DNA from: V1-33 sp964523105
GTDB lineage: Bacteria > Verrucomicrobiota > Verrucomicrobiia > Verrucomicrobiales > V1-33
DNA length: 64,000 bases
Assembly (NCBI GenBank): GCA_964523105.1
Contig: CAZFZN010000001.1
Span: forward strand, 186,001 to 250,000
Direction of reading: 5' to 3'
Part shown: positions 26,573 to 36,374 of the stretch, one piece after another
Numbering within the stretch: position 1 is the first letter of the stretch
Layout of the letters: every line of letters begins with the position of its first letter
Notes under the pieces: generated by a model
The model's input: only the letters and a program-made list of their open reading frames with translations
What the model was told of the DNA's origin: nothing
The model's database searches: none
Translations under genes and position numbers: made by a program

Positions 26573-28207
26573 ATGAATTTTTGCAGAGCCGCATTTGTGT
26601 CCGCCCTCATCGGAATCATTCCGCCGGTTTCCGGCAGTATGCCAACCGACTGGCCGCAGGACGGCGCCAATTCAGGGCGCACGGGCTGGATATCGCAGGA
26701 GCCGCAACTCCCCTGGCGTTTCGCGTGGTCATGGAACGGTCCGGACGAACGCGGCGGGGCCGGCGGGCACCGCTACCATCAGCCAAAGCCACACGAACCA
26801 TGGGAGGCCCGCATCTGTGCGGGTGGGGGAATGGTTTTCGCACCGGCCGGCAGCGAAGGGCTCTATGCACTGAATGCGGCGGACGGCAGGGTGGCGTGGC
26901 AGTTCACAAAAGGGACCATCCACGCCGCTGCCGCCTGCGATGCCGCCCGCGGCGAAGTCTTTGCCGGCACCGTCGAGGGCACCCTGGTCCGCCTGCGAGT
27001 GCAGGATGGATCGCTGTCAGGAAGTTTTGAAACCGGCGGCAGCATCCGCAAGTCGCTGCTGCTTGCCGGTGGCCGACTCTTCACAGTCACCACAACAGGT
27101 GCGCTCCATTGCCTCTCTGCAGAAACGATGCAGCCGGTCTGGCGTTATGAGGCCGGCATTGCCGCCGCCACGCCGCCGTCGTTTTCGGAGAAATCCCGGG
27201 CCATTGTGTTTTGTACGGAGGAGCTGCAGGTCCACTGCATCGAAGCCGCGACCGGCAGACTGCGCTGGAAAGTGCGCCCGTCGCCGCTGCCGCCTGACAA
27301 GGACGGCAACCGGGTGGAATTCACCGGCGGCTGGCCGGTCGTGGCGGATGCGCATGGCCTCGTGTTTGTCAGGCTCGGTCAGTCCAATATCGACAAAGTC
27401 CTCTGGTCCGGCGGCGGGCCGAAAGGGCGCTGGCCGGAAACGAATGCCGCCATCCGCACGCGCCTGACAGAGCACCCGGAGCTGCAGAATCTTTTCGCCC
27501 TGCGCCTCAGCGACGGCAGCGCGGCGTTCATTCCCGCAGTGGGACCGGCGGGTGTGGAGGATATGCACGAAGGCCGCCCGCGACTGCGCGTGCCCTGCAT
27601 GCCGGTGGTCCGAATCGCCGGCGGACGTGAGGTCGCATACCTCCAGTGGCGCAACGGCGACACGCGCGACACGTCGTGGGACGCGCGCTGGGATTCGCAT
27701 CTCGGAGAAATGGTGCTCGACGACGACACCGTGCCCGGGCTGCGCGCCGGTGATTTGCGGTTCGTGCAATTCGTGGAGCACGGCGGCTGGATGCACATCA
27801 CCGATGAATCCTGTCCGCTCACCATGGCCGGAGACACGATCTTTTACGCGCACTGGGATGTCAGTGCGGGCGCCCGCATCATGGACCGCTCGCCCGGTCT
27901 CGGGCTCCAGCGCGATGCACCCGTCAGAACGCAAAAGCGCCCTCCGGTGGCGCGACACTTGAAACTGTCCCCTGACAAACTGAATGCCGCGACGCACTGG
28001 CACGAAGGCGGCATGAATCTGGTGGACGGCCGCTGGCTCGACGGCCCCGGCTGGTGGGTTTATGCCAACGTGCTCGATCCCCCCACGCCCGCCCGCAACG
28101 CCTACAGCGAAGGCATCCTCCCCCGCTGCACCATCGTCGCCTGCGGCCTCGTCATCGTGCAGGGCAACGGCGGCGATCTCTTCGCCCTGCGCCACAGCGG
28201 CCGGTGA
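26573..28207 (+). CDS. secreted PQQ-binding-like beta-propeller (PQQ_2/YncE-type) protein
   Basis: 544 residues from the ATG at 26573, preceded by GGGAG; a start 18 bp upstream is also open. A signal peptide (MNFCRAAFVSALIGIIPPVSG) is followed by propeller repeats such as GLYALNAADGRVAWQF, GALHCLSAETMQPVWRYEA, HCIEAATGRLRWKV and a final GNGGDLFALRH. Repeats of this type occur in outer-membrane assembly factors and quinoprotein dehydrogenases; no quinoprotein cofactor residues were confirmed. Divergent from the RHS gene. Its 3' half and tail hold six TGTCAGG-type heptamers in 1.2 kb (27018, 27293, 27366, 27466, 27971, 28221), the densest cluster in the window. Confidence 0.72.
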   Translation: MNFCRAAFVSALIGIIPPVSGSMPTDWPQDGANSGRTGWISQEPQLPWRFAWSWNGPDERGGAGGHRYHQPKPHEPWEARICAGGGMVFAPAGSEGLYALNAADGRVAWQFTKGTIHAAAACDAARGEVFAGTVEGTLVRLRVQDGSLSGSFETGGSIRKSLLLAGGRLFTVTTTGALHCLSAETMQPVWRYEAGIAAATPPSFSEKSRAIVFCTEELQVHCIEAATGRLRWKVRPSPLPPDKDGNRVEFTGGWPVVADAHGLVFVRLGQSNIDKVLWSGGGPKGRWPETNAAIRTRLTEHPELQNLFALRLSDGSAAFIPAVGPAGVEDMHEGRPRLRVPCMPVVRIAGGREVAYLQWRNGDTRDTSWDARWDSHLGEMVLDDDTVPGLRAGDLRFVQFVEHGGWMHITDESCPLTMAGDTIFYAHWDVSAGARIMDRSPGLGLQRDAPVRTQKRPPVARHLKLSPDKLNAATHWHEGGMNLVDGRWLDGPGWWVYANVLDPPTPARNAYSEGILPRCTIVACGLVIVQGNGGDLFALRHSGR

Positions 28208-28212
28208 GGCCC

Positions 28213-28238
28213 GGCCGCTGTTGTCAGGCGAAGCGGCC
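28213..28238 (+). terminator. hairpin after the beta-propeller gene
   Basis: GGCCGCT and AGCGGCC pair over a 12-nt loop that itself contains TTGTCAGG; TTTC follows. It starts five bases after the stop codon. The short T-run makes it a weak rho-independent terminator candidate. Confidence 0.45.
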
Positions 28239-28313
28239 TTTCGCAGGAATCGCCGGCCACCGGTCTGTTCCGGGAAAACAGTTCCACGGTTCAACCTAAA
28301 AAGGAAAATGAGG

Positions 28314-28440
28314 TCCGCAGATTTCGCAGATGAGCACAGATTCTCAGGGAGTTGGAACGGATGGTGAACTCACCTGAAAGGTGAGCGGCATCTTCTGCGC
28401 AACGGCCTCATCATCTGCGTCAATCTGCGAAATCTGCGGA
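28314..28440. repeat. palindromic intergenic repeat, family F
   Basis: Perfect 18-bp inverted arms (28314-28331 and 28423-28440; core CCGCAGATTTCGCAGAT) enclose about 90 bp. It fills most of the 295-bp gap between the beta-propeller gene and the pseudopilin-like gene, both of which end toward it. No coding frame is seen in the gap. Confidence 0.75.
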
Positions 28441-28502
28441 AACCATCTCCGCATTCAGGTTCAATGATGCGAAGGGATTGCCGTACATGAGTTGAGTGCG
28501 TA

Positions 28503-29105
28503 TTACCTCTCAGTGAGTTGGACTGAGGCGACGTTGTCATCCCATGTCGCGGAATCCCCGTCCTTGCCCGCGGACCAGATCACGGCGAGTGCCTTAATTT
28601 TGTTTCCCGCAGCAGAGGGATTCTCCACATAACCATCGCCATCACCGTCAAATCTAACGTGATAAGGCCGGCCCCACGGATCGAACAAACCAACAGTGGT
28701 AGGACTATCCCGGAACAGACCGTTCAAAGGACGGTCGTTGACTGTCTTTGCGTCTTTTATGTCGCCGAGATAATCTACCTCCCGCGGGTTTGAGAGCCTG
28801 CTGATTCCTTTCAAGACAGCGACAAACCCGGCTGCAGAGGACGTATTGGCGTCAAAGTCCTTACTTGGCAGAACGGTTGTCGGAAATGGAAGGCGGTCAT
28901 AGTCCTTCTCAAACTGCTCGACCGCATTGATGATGGTTTGGCACATCGAAAGGGCATCCGCTTTTTTGTGGCGCTCGGTGGGACGAGAACGCAGCAATTC
29001 AGCGATGGGTGGTATCAGGAGAAGGGCGAGCAGGATCAGCCAACATGCGCAGCCCCACGAGAAAATGGGGCGGGAACGCTTCTTCGAACGGGACTCGACA
29101 CTCAT
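28503..29105 (-). CDS. type II secretion pseudopilin-like (GspG-type) membrane protein
   Basis: 200 residues from the ATG at 29105, the most sensible start, since the longer frame runs through sucD sequence. A basic N-terminus (SVESRSKKRSRP) precedes a hydrophobic helix (about 20-40), then a helix (QTIINAVEQFEKDYDRLP) and a C-terminal part with FDPWGRPYHVRFDGDGDG and WSAGKDG. The DPWG...AGKDG pattern is typical of the globular part of pseudopilins such as GspG. The usual prepilin peptidase site (G before F-T-L-x-E) is not evident, so export may differ. Located 52 bp after sucD; the relation to it is unclear. Confidence 0.65.
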   Translation of the reverse strand: MSVESRSKKRSRPIFSWGCACWLILLALLLIPPIAELLRSRPTERHKKADALSMCQTIINAVEQFEKDYDRLPFPTTVLPSKDFDANTSSAAGFVAVLKGISRLSNPREVDYLGDIKDAKTVNDRPLNGLFRDSPTTVGLFDPWGRPYHVRFDGDGDGYVENPSAAGNKIKALAVIWSAGKDGDSATWDDNVASVQLTER

Positions 29106-29157
29106 CGCACGGAACGATACCGCAGAGTATCTCCCGCTGAACAGCACCGAATCACTC

Positions 29158-30042
<885 letters not shown>

Positions 30043-30173
30043 GGGGGCGGGACGTGTGGCCGGTGATTCCGGACTGGCAAGTGCGGGGTTGCCCGGCCGT
30101 GCGCCACAATCCCGCCAGCCGGAAGGCCCGCACGGCGGTTGACACTTTCCTTTCAAAACGCACCCGTCCGGCA

Positions 30174-30767
30174 ATGAAGGCCGTCCGCATCGCTCTCCTC
30201 CTCACTCTCGCAGCACTCACCGGCTGTGCCACCCCGGAGCCGCCGCCCCAAAAGTCCCTCGCCTTTCCAGAACCCGGCACACTGCCAGGCGCGGAAAAAG
30301 CGGGGAAGTGGCACGCGCTCCCCCGGGACGGCGGCGCGGAGTACCTGCAAATCCGCGGCAGCATGGAGGATGTGGTCAGCTTCTATGGCTTCTACGCCGA
30401 CACCGCGCCCAACGTGAAGTCGTTCGAGGACATGGAGAATGTCTTCCGCTCCAATCCCTCCATCGACACTACCAGCCTGGAGCGCGGCCAGATTCTCGGA
30501 GTGCCGGTGCTGTGGTTTTCCAAAGTGGCCGTGGAAACCGGCTCCGGACCCCAGCAGCTGGCGTCGCTCTACGGCGTCAATCCCCGCCGGCCGGACGGCG
30601 TTTACACTGTCCGCACCCGCGGCGCCTTCCTCTATCAAGCCGGGCCGGAACCCCGTTTCGTCACCATTGCCTGCTCGCGCACCAGCGGCGACGGGCAGCT
30701 CGGCTCCTACTATCTCAGCCTCTTCAACCTCTGGCTCACGAGCATCATCGAACGCAGTTTTCTCTGA
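30174..30767 (+). CDS. small outer-membrane-type lipoprotein of unknown function
   Basis: 197 residues from the ATG at 30174. MKAVRIALLLTLAALTGC is a lipoprotein signal with lipobox LTGC. The mature part has no motif I recognise; it contains YLQIRGSMEDVVSFYGFY and ends in a hydrophobic stretch (YYLSLFNLWLTSIIERSFL). The next gene (diacylglycerol-kinase-like) starts three bases after the stop, so the two are probably co-transcribed. Confidence 0.7.
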   Translation: MKAVRIALLLTLAALTGCATPEPPPQKSLAFPEPGTLPGAEKAGKWHALPRDGGAEYLQIRGSMEDVVSFYGFYADTAPNVKSFEDMENVFRSNPSIDTTSLERGQILGVPVLWFSKVAVETGSGPQQLASLYGVNPRRPDGVYTVRTRGAFLYQAGPEPRFVTIACSRTSGDGQLGSYYLSLFNLWLTSIIERSFL

Positions 30768-30770
30768 ACA

Positions 30771-31652
30771 TTGTCCGCATTACCGACCATTCCCGTCATT
30801 CTCAATCCCAGTGCGCGCAGCACGCGTGCCGGGGAACGGATCGAGTCCATCCGCTCGCTCAGTCCCCGCGTGGCCATTCACGCCACGTCCGGACCCGGCG
30901 ACGCGCGGCGGTTTGCCAGGGAACTGGCACGCGGGGGTGCGCCCCTCGTCGTCGCCGCCGGCGGGGACGGCACCGTGAATGAAGTCGTCAACGGCATCGC
31001 GCTCGCCGGACCGGAATGCGGCACCGTGCTCGGCATTCTCCCCAGCGGCACCATGAACGTCTTCGCCAACGATCTCGGGCTGCCCGCCGCGCGGCTCGAC
31101 GACTGCTGGCGGCTCATCGAAACCGGACGCACCCGCACCATCGATCTCTGGATGGCCAACGAGGAATACTTCGCGCAACTGGCCGGCGCCGGTCTCGACG
31201 CCGCCGTCATCGCCGAAACGACATGGGAGCAGAAAAAGCAACTCGGCCCGATGAGCTATGTGATGAACATGATCCGTGTCATGCGCCGCGGCACGCCCCT
31301 GCTCACCGTCACGGCGCCGGACCGGGCTCCGTTGTCAGGCCGGCTCGTGCTCGTCGGCAACGGCGTCCATTACGGCGGCCCGTTCCGCGTCTTTCCCGAC
31401 GCTTCGTTCACCGACGGTCTGCTGGATGTGCTCGTGGTGGAAAACCCCGGCCTTATCAGCACCGCACAAATGAGCCTCGCCGCGATGCGCGCCCGATATT
31501 CCCCGCAGTTGCGCGGCCTGACCTATTTCCAGACCTCCGCGCTCGAAGTCACCGCCGACGCGCCCGTGCCGGTTCAGGCGGATGGCGATCTCTGTGGACA
31601 GACACCCGTAAGATTTCGTCAGGCCCCCTTCCCGCTGCGGGTCATCGCGTGA
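30771..31652 (+). CDS. diacylglycerol/lipid kinase family protein (YegS/DgkB-like)
   Basis: 293 residues from a TTG start at 30771, three bases after the lipoprotein stop. The catalytic loop VVAAGGDGTVNEVVNG (near 62-76) and GILPSGTMNVFANDLGLP are diagnostic of the DAGK-catalytic fold. GLDAAVIAETTWEQKKQLG and FRVFPDASFTDGLLDV match the C-terminal lipid-kinase domain. It likely phosphorylates diacylglycerol or a related lipid at the membrane. TTGTCAGG lies at 31332-31339. Confidence 0.88.
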   Translation: MSALPTIPVILNPSARSTRAGERIESIRSLSPRVAIHATSGPGDARRFARELARGGAPLVVAAGGDGTVNEVVNGIALAGPECGTVLGILPSGTMNVFANDLGLPAARLDDCWRLIETGRTRTIDLWMANEEYFAQLAGAGLDAAVIAETTWEQKKQLGPMSYVMNMIRVMRRGTPLLTVTAPDRAPLSGRLVLVGNGVHYGGPFRVFPDASFTDGLLDVLVVENPGLISTAQMSLAAMRARYSPQLRGLTYFQTSALEVTADAPVPVQADGDLCGQTPVRFRQAPFPLRVIA

Positions 31653-31770
31653 GGCCTTCGCATCCCCTGCGCACCCTGGCAGCCTGATCGAACCTCTCCT
31701 TCATCCGCATCAGAAATCCGTGTTCATCCGCGACCATCTGTGGTTCTACTTCACCTCCAAAGCCACCGTC

Positions 31771-33024
31771 ATGCGCCTCGTCCTTTCCATCCTCTGTGCC
31801 CTTCCCTCCCTCGCCGCCGCGCAGGAGGATCCCGCACCCGCCTCCGGCGGCTATGCGCAGATGGAAACTCTGACGCGCGTGATGGAACTCGTCCGCCAGA
31901 ACTACGTGGACGAAAAGAAGGTCACCTACGAGCGCCTCGTCGCCGCGGCGCTGCGCGGCATGCTGGCGGAACTCGATCCGCACAGCCAGTATATCGCGCC
32001 CGAATTGAATGAGGCGCTCCAGAATGATGCCGGCGCCACGCCGGATGGTGCCGGCTTCACGCTCGCTCCGCGCGCCGGCGGCATGGTTGTCGTCACCGTG
32101 CGCGAAGACGGTCCTGCGGCGCGCGCCGGCATGATGCCCGGCGATCAGATTCTGAAAATCGGTGACACGCACACCGCCGGCCTGACTTATCTGGATGCCG
32201 TGCAGTTGCTCCGCGGGCGGCCCGGCGAACCGCTCCGGCTGACCACGTGGCGCGGCGCCAGTCAGGAGACCCGGGAACTGGAAATCGTGCGCGAGGCCGG
32301 ACGCCAGGAATCCGTGCGCGACGCCATGCTGCTCGACGCCTCGCTCAGCGGCGACGCGAAAATCGGCTATGTGCGCGTGCTGCAATTCACCGCCAAGACC
32401 GCCACCGAACTCGCCGACGCCCTCGACCGTCTTGAAGACCAGGGCATGGGCGCGCTCGTGCTCGACCTGCGCAACAATCCGGGCGGCCTGCTCACCGGCA
32501 CGGTCGAGGCCTGCGGGGAATTCCTTCCGCCGGGAACGGTAGTCGTGACTACTGAAGGCCGCGATCCTGCCAAGAATCCGCCGCCGCTCAAAACGCCCGC
32601 GCGCCAGCGCCGTGCCCGCACCTATCCGATGGCGGTGCTCATCAATCATGCCAGCGCCAGCGGCGCGGAACTCATGGCCGGCGCGCTCCAGGACCTCGGG
32701 CGCGCCGTGATCGTCGGCACCACGTCCTTCGGCAAAGGCAGCGTGCAGAGCATCATCCCCGGCGACAACAAAACCGCCGTGCGTCTCACCACCGCGCACT
32801 ACTTCACCCCGAAACACCGCGCCATTCACGAGAAGGGCGTCGTCCCCGACATCATCGCGCCTCTGGCGCACGACGAGGAATCGAAGCTGATGGATTATCT
32901 GCGCAAGGCCCCGGACGCTGCACCCGATCCGGTGCGGTTTGCCAAACTCAGCGACCGGCAGCTGGAGCGCGCCGTGATGGCTCTCAAAGGCGTGCTCGCC
33001 TTCAAAGCTCTGCAGAAAAAGTAA
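31771..33024 (+). CDS. S41-family C-terminal processing peptidase (CtpA/Prc-like)
   Basis: 417 residues from the ATG at 31771; earlier in-frame starts would place non-signal sequence before MRLVLSILCALPSLAAAQ, a clear signal peptide. Order: short N-terminal helical part (ELDPHSQYIAP), PDZ domain (VREDGPAARAGMMPGDQILKI), and protease core with NNPGGLL, the Ser of NHASASGAELMAGAL (near residue 295) and the Lys of TTSFGKGSVQ (near 323). It would trim C-termini of periplasmic proteins. The stop lies 11 bp before the dinG-like start. Confidence 0.93.
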   Translation: MRLVLSILCALPSLAAAQEDPAPASGGYAQMETLTRVMELVRQNYVDEKKVTYERLVAAALRGMLAELDPHSQYIAPELNEALQNDAGATPDGAGFTLAPRAGGMVVVTVREDGPAARAGMMPGDQILKIGDTHTAGLTYLDAVQLLRGRPGEPLRLTTWRGASQETRELEIVREAGRQESVRDAMLLDASLSGDAKIGYVRVLQFTAKTATELADALDRLEDQGMGALVLDLRNNPGGLLTGTVEACGEFLPPGTVVVTTEGRDPAKNPPPLKTPARQRRARTYPMAVLINHASASGAELMAGALQDLGRAVIVGTTSFGKGSVQSIIPGDNKTAVRLTTAHYFTPKHRAIHEKGVVPDIIAPLAHDEESKLMDYLRKAPDAAPDPVRFAKLSDRQLERAVMALKGVLAFKALQKK

Positions 33025-33035
33025 CCCTCCGCGAC

Positions 33036-35084
33036 GTGCGACCCAGCCTGTTAGTACTGTCCGATCCGGCGCTGCGCTCCGCGGCGCGCACGGCCACGCC
33101 GCCGGCGGAGGAGTTGTCCGGGCTCGCACTGGAAATGCATCAGGCCTTTGCTGCGGACGGCTGGCTTTCCGTTTCCTCAGACTTTGAATATCGCGCCGAG
33201 CAGCAGCGCATGGCTGTGGAAGTCGGCCAGGCTCTGGAAAAGAAGCGCCCCGTCATCGTCGAAGCCGGCACCGGCGTCGGGAAGTCCCTCGCCTATCTCG
33301 TTCCCGCGGCACTGCTCGCAGTGCGGCAGAAGCGCAAGGCCGTCATTTCCACCCACACCATCAACCTCCAGGAACAACTCATCGCCAAGGATATTCCCAT
33401 CGTGCAGCGCCTGCTGCCTGACACTCCGTTCACCGCCGTGTTGCTCAAAGGCCGCGGCAATTACCTTTGTCCGGGCCGGCTGGCGCGCGCGATGAAGGGC
33501 GTGACCGAACTCTTCACCACCGCCGAGCACGACGAACTTCAGGCGCTGTGGAAATGGCGGCAACAAACCCGGGACGGCACCCTGAGCGACCTTGATTTCT
33601 CCCCCTCGCCGAATGTCTGGGCCCAGGTATGCAGCGAACCGCACGCCTGCACGGGCAAAAGCTGCGGCCCTGACAGCGGCTGCTTTTACCAGGACGCGAG
33701 ACGCCGCGCGGCGGAGGCTCACATGGTGGTGCTCAACCACACGCTGTTCTTCACGATGCTTTCCAGTCAGGAGGACATGGGCGTGGAGGGCGAAGGCTTT
33801 CTGTTTCCGAACGACTTCGTCATCATGGACGAAGCGCACACCATGGAAAACGTGGCGGCGAAACAACTCGGCCTGCACATCAGTCAGGCGGGACTGCGCT
33901 TCGACCTGGGCCGGCTCTACAATCCGCGCTCGCAGAAGGGACTCTTCGCGCTCGCCCGCCGCCCGGACGCCGTCACCGCCTGTGCGCAACTGCACGAACA
34001 GATCGACGAATTCTTCACCGCCGTGCGCGAGGCCGCGACATTTTCCCCCGCCGGCAGGGAGTTTCGCGTCCGCCGTCCCGGACTGGTGGAGAATACACTC
34101 AACGGTGCGCTCGTGGAAGTCACGCAGCACATCCGCAGTGTGGAGGAGGGAGAAGAACAGCCGGAGAACCTGCGCACCGAGATCAACGAAATGGGCCGCC
34201 GCCTCGGAGAAGTCCGCGCCGGGCTGGAGGAATTCCTGACCCAAAGCCGCGAAGGCCATGTCTATTGGGTGGAGCGCAGCGGCATCGAGGGCCGCAATCT
34301 CAGCCTCCATGCCGCACCGGTGGATGTCAGCCCGCTGCTGCGACAGTTGTTTTTCAGCGGACAGAAAACCTGCGTGCTCACCAGCGCCACGCTCGGCACC
34401 GGCGACACCAACCTCCGCTACTTCCGCCGCCGCTGCGGCGCAGAGAAGGCCCGCGCCGTGGAAATCGGCAGCCCGTTCGACTGGGAGCAGCAGATGAAAC
34501 TCTATCTCGTGAGGAATTTGCCCGATCCCAACAGCCCGGGCTACGAGTCCGCGCTGGAGGAATGGATCAAGCACTTCCTGGAACTCAGTCAGGGCCGCGC
34601 GTTCGTGCTGTTCACCAGTTACAAACTGATGGAAAGCCTCGCGTCGCGGCTGGAGGGCTGGATGTCGCGCCAGGGCTGGGAACTGCTCGTGCAGGGCAAA
34701 GGCAAGCCGCGCCATCAGTTGCTGGCCGATTTCAAAAGCGATATCCACAGCGTGCTCTTCGGCACCGAAAGTTTCTGGACCGGGGTGGACGTGCCGGGTG
34801 AAGCATTGAGCAACGTCATCATCACGCGCCTGCCCTTCGCCGTGCCGGATCATCCGCTCACGGCCGCCCGCATCGAATTCATCGAAAACCGCGGCGGCAA
34901 TTCGTTTGTGGAATACAGCGTGCCCGAAGCCGTGCTCAAGCTCCGTCAGGGCATCGGCCGCCTCATCCGGACGAAGAAAGACAAGGGCATCGCCGTCATT
35001 CTCGATCCCCGAGTCCTCAGCAAGACTTACGGCAAGACCTTCCTCGAAGCCCTTCCGCCCGCACCGCGGGAGATCGTTGGATGA
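33036..35084 (+). CDS. DinG-family ATP-dependent DNA helicase with Fe-S cluster
   Basis: 682 residues from a GTG. Walker A VEAGTGVGKSLAYLVP (near 75-82), ISTHTINLQEQLIAKD, a four-Cys cluster region (CSEPHACTGKSCGPDSGCF, near 200-215) preceding VVLNHTLFF, DEAH box IMDEAHTMEN (near 265), and C-terminal FGTESFWTGVDVPG, VIITRLPFAVPDHP and QGIGRLIRTKKD. These are superfamily 2, XPD/DinG-type features: a 5'-3' helicase acting in DNA repair or R-loop removal. The extra N-terminal 45 residues could mean a later start. Convergent with the C13-like gene. Confidence 0.9.
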   Translation: MRPSLLVLSDPALRSAARTATPPAEELSGLALEMHQAFAADGWLSVSSDFEYRAEQQRMAVEVGQALEKKRPVIVEAGTGVGKSLAYLVPAALLAVRQKRKAVISTHTINLQEQLIAKDIPIVQRLLPDTPFTAVLLKGRGNYLCPGRLARAMKGVTELFTTAEHDELQALWKWRQQTRDGTLSDLDFSPSPNVWAQVCSEPHACTGKSCGPDSGCFYQDARRRAAEAHMVVLNHTLFFTMLSSQEDMGVEGEGFLFPNDFVIMDEAHTMENVAAKQLGLHISQAGLRFDLGRLYNPRSQKGLFALARRPDAVTACAQLHEQIDEFFTAVREAATFSPAGREFRVRRPGLVENTLNGALVEVTQHIRSVEEGEEQPENLRTEINEMGRRLGEVRAGLEEFLTQSREGHVYWVERSGIEGRNLSLHAAPVDVSPLLRQLFFSGQKTCVLTSATLGTGDTNLRYFRRRCGAEKARAVEIGSPFDWEQQMKLYLVRNLPDPNSPGYESALEEWIKHFLELSQGRAFVLFTSYKLMESLASRLEGWMSRQGWELLVQGKGKPRHQLLADFKSDIHSVLFGTESFWTGVDVPGEALSNVIITRLPFAVPDHPLTAARIEFIENRGGNSFVEYSVPEAVLKLRQGIGRLIRTKKDKGIAVILDPRVLSKTYGKTFLEALPPAPREIVG

Positions 35085-35090
35085 AGCGTC

Positions 35091-36374
35091 TCAGCGCGAT
35101 TCCGCCTTCGCATTCAGCCGCGCCAGTTCCAGCAGAAGCGGCTCCAGTTTCGCATAGTAATCGTCCTCCTTCATCGCCTCCTTCGATTCGCGCAGCGCCG
35201 CGATCCGCGCCTCAAGGCTTTCACGCTCTTTGAGCAACTCCGCGGTCCACGACTTCTCCTGCGCCGGTGGAATGAGGTAAAGGTATCGCGCGGCGGCGCC
35301 GTCGGTGGCGGCGCCTTTGTCGGACTTCTTCACCGCGCGCAGACCGCGGAACCATTCCGCAGGCGTGCCCATGCCGTCGCCGTTATCCTCGATGAGCGCG
35401 TGCTCCGTGGCGAGGCGATTCTCGGATTTGTAAAACTCCAGCGTGCGGCGCGACGCCGCCAGAAAAGCCTCCAGCAGGGACACCGCACCGTCGGTGTCGA
35501 GGTCCGCAGCCTCGTCCTGCCACGAAACGGCAAGGTAGCCTCCGAAGCGCGTCAGGTTCTGCTCGCTGCCGCTGCGCGTGGCGGTAATGACGATGCGTCC
35601 CGGCGCGGTGAGCTTTGCCAGAAACGGCGCGCTGGATGACGCGGTATTGATGATCACCGCCGGGCGCTTCACCGGCTTCAGCCATGCCGCCAGGTCATCG
35701 GCTGAAACGTCCGGCCCGCGCAGATTGAAGCGCGCCTGCTTCCCGTCCCAGGTGCCGTGGCCGTTGAACACGATCCACAGGGCATCGGTGCCATCGGGTT
35801 TCTCCGCCGCGAGAGCCGCGCGCAGCTTTTCCATGTCAGGCTCTTTCTCATCCTCCGCTCCGCTGCCGATCTCCACTACTTTTGCACCGCCCGCTAGAGC
35901 CGCTTCCTTCCACGATGCGGACTGTTTCGTGAACGTGTCCGAGAACTGCGTCTCCCCGGGCGCGCCGGTGACGACGATGACTGTTCCTGCGGCTCGTGCT
36001 GTGGTGGAAGCAATAAAGCACAGCAGCAGGAGCAGGAGAGAGAAAACAGCGCCCGCTCTGGCTTGGCTAAACGCAGAACGACCGGCCTTCCCCGATGGAT
36101 GACCCGCGGAGCGGTTCTCCCATGAATAGCCGGGGGTTTTACCCCCCGGAACCGGCAGTTGAGAAAAGCCTCTACCCTGAAGGGGTAGTCCTGACTCCCA
36201 GGGCACCACATCGCGCATTGGCCTACCCCGCCGGGGTAGAGATTCGTTCCCGGAGGTTCCGGGGGAGCGCTCGTGCCTCGCGCACCCCCGGCTATTCTCG
36301 GGGAACCCCTCCGGGGTTCGCATGGCGAACTGGTTCAGAGCGCGGCAAGGCGGGATGTCGGCGTTCGGATTCAT
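35091..36374 (-). CDS. C13/legumain-caspase-like protein with Ser at the nucleophile position
   Basis: The ATG at 36374 overlaps the stop of the VWA gene (ATGA), giving 427 residues. The first 100 or so residues are coded largely by a palindromic repeat (36098-36325), then comes a hydrophobic signal/anchor (FSLLLLLLCFIASTTARA, about 107-127). The domain has GTVIVVTGAPGE, WIVFNGHGTWDG with the clan-CD His (near 205), then PAVIINTASSSAPFL, where legumains and caspases have ACxSG; here the Cys is Ser (near 245). RSGSEQNLTRFGGYL follows as in C13 enzymes. The C-terminus is a charged helical tail. It could be an inactive binding domain or a Ser-dependent variant. Last gene of the MoxR/VWA operon. 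Confidence 0.68.
   Translation of the reverse strand: MNPNADIPPCRALNQFAMRTPEGFPENSRGCARHERSPGTSGNESLPRRGRPMRDVVPWESGLPLQGRGFSQLPVPGGKTPGYSWENRSAGHPSGKAGRSAFSQARAGAVFSLLLLLLCFIASTTARAAGTVIVVTGAPGETQFSDTFTKQSASWKEAALAGGAKVVEIGSGAEDEKEPDMEKLRAALAAEKPDGTDALWIVFNGHGTWDGKQARFNLRGPDVSADDLAAWLKPVKRPAVIINTASSSAPFLAKLTAPGRIVITATRSGSEQNLTRFGGYLAVSWQDEAADLDTDGAVSLLEAFLAASRRTLEFYKSENRLATEHALIEDNGDGMGTPAEWFRGLRAVKKSDKGAATDGAAARYLYLIPPAQEKSWTAELLKERESLEARIAALRESKEAMKEDDYYAKLEPLLLELARLNAKAESR
36098..36325. repeat. large palindromic repeat, family C, in the 5' part of the C13-like gene
   Basis: Outer arms include perfect 13-bp inverted sequences (36124-36136 and 36285-36297, core GAATAGCCGGGGG) extended by near-matching flanks. 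An inner pair (CCCCCGGAACC near 36143, GGTTCCGGGGG near 36255) and two small hairpins of CTACCC...GGGTAG type lie inside. The whole 228-bp element could fold strongly. It is open in the reading frame of the downstream gene, so it is either translated or the real start lies after it. Confidence 0.8.

Noticed and set aside
31703..31770. Sequence resembling dispersed ATCCGTGTTCATCCG-type repeats before the S41 protease
   Set aside because: Only one unit is seen and no inverted partner was found in the window, so I could not support it as a repeat.
33177..34853. Minus-strand open frame (558 codons) under the dinG-like gene
   Set aside because: The plus-strand frame has all helicase motifs; the antisense frame has none.
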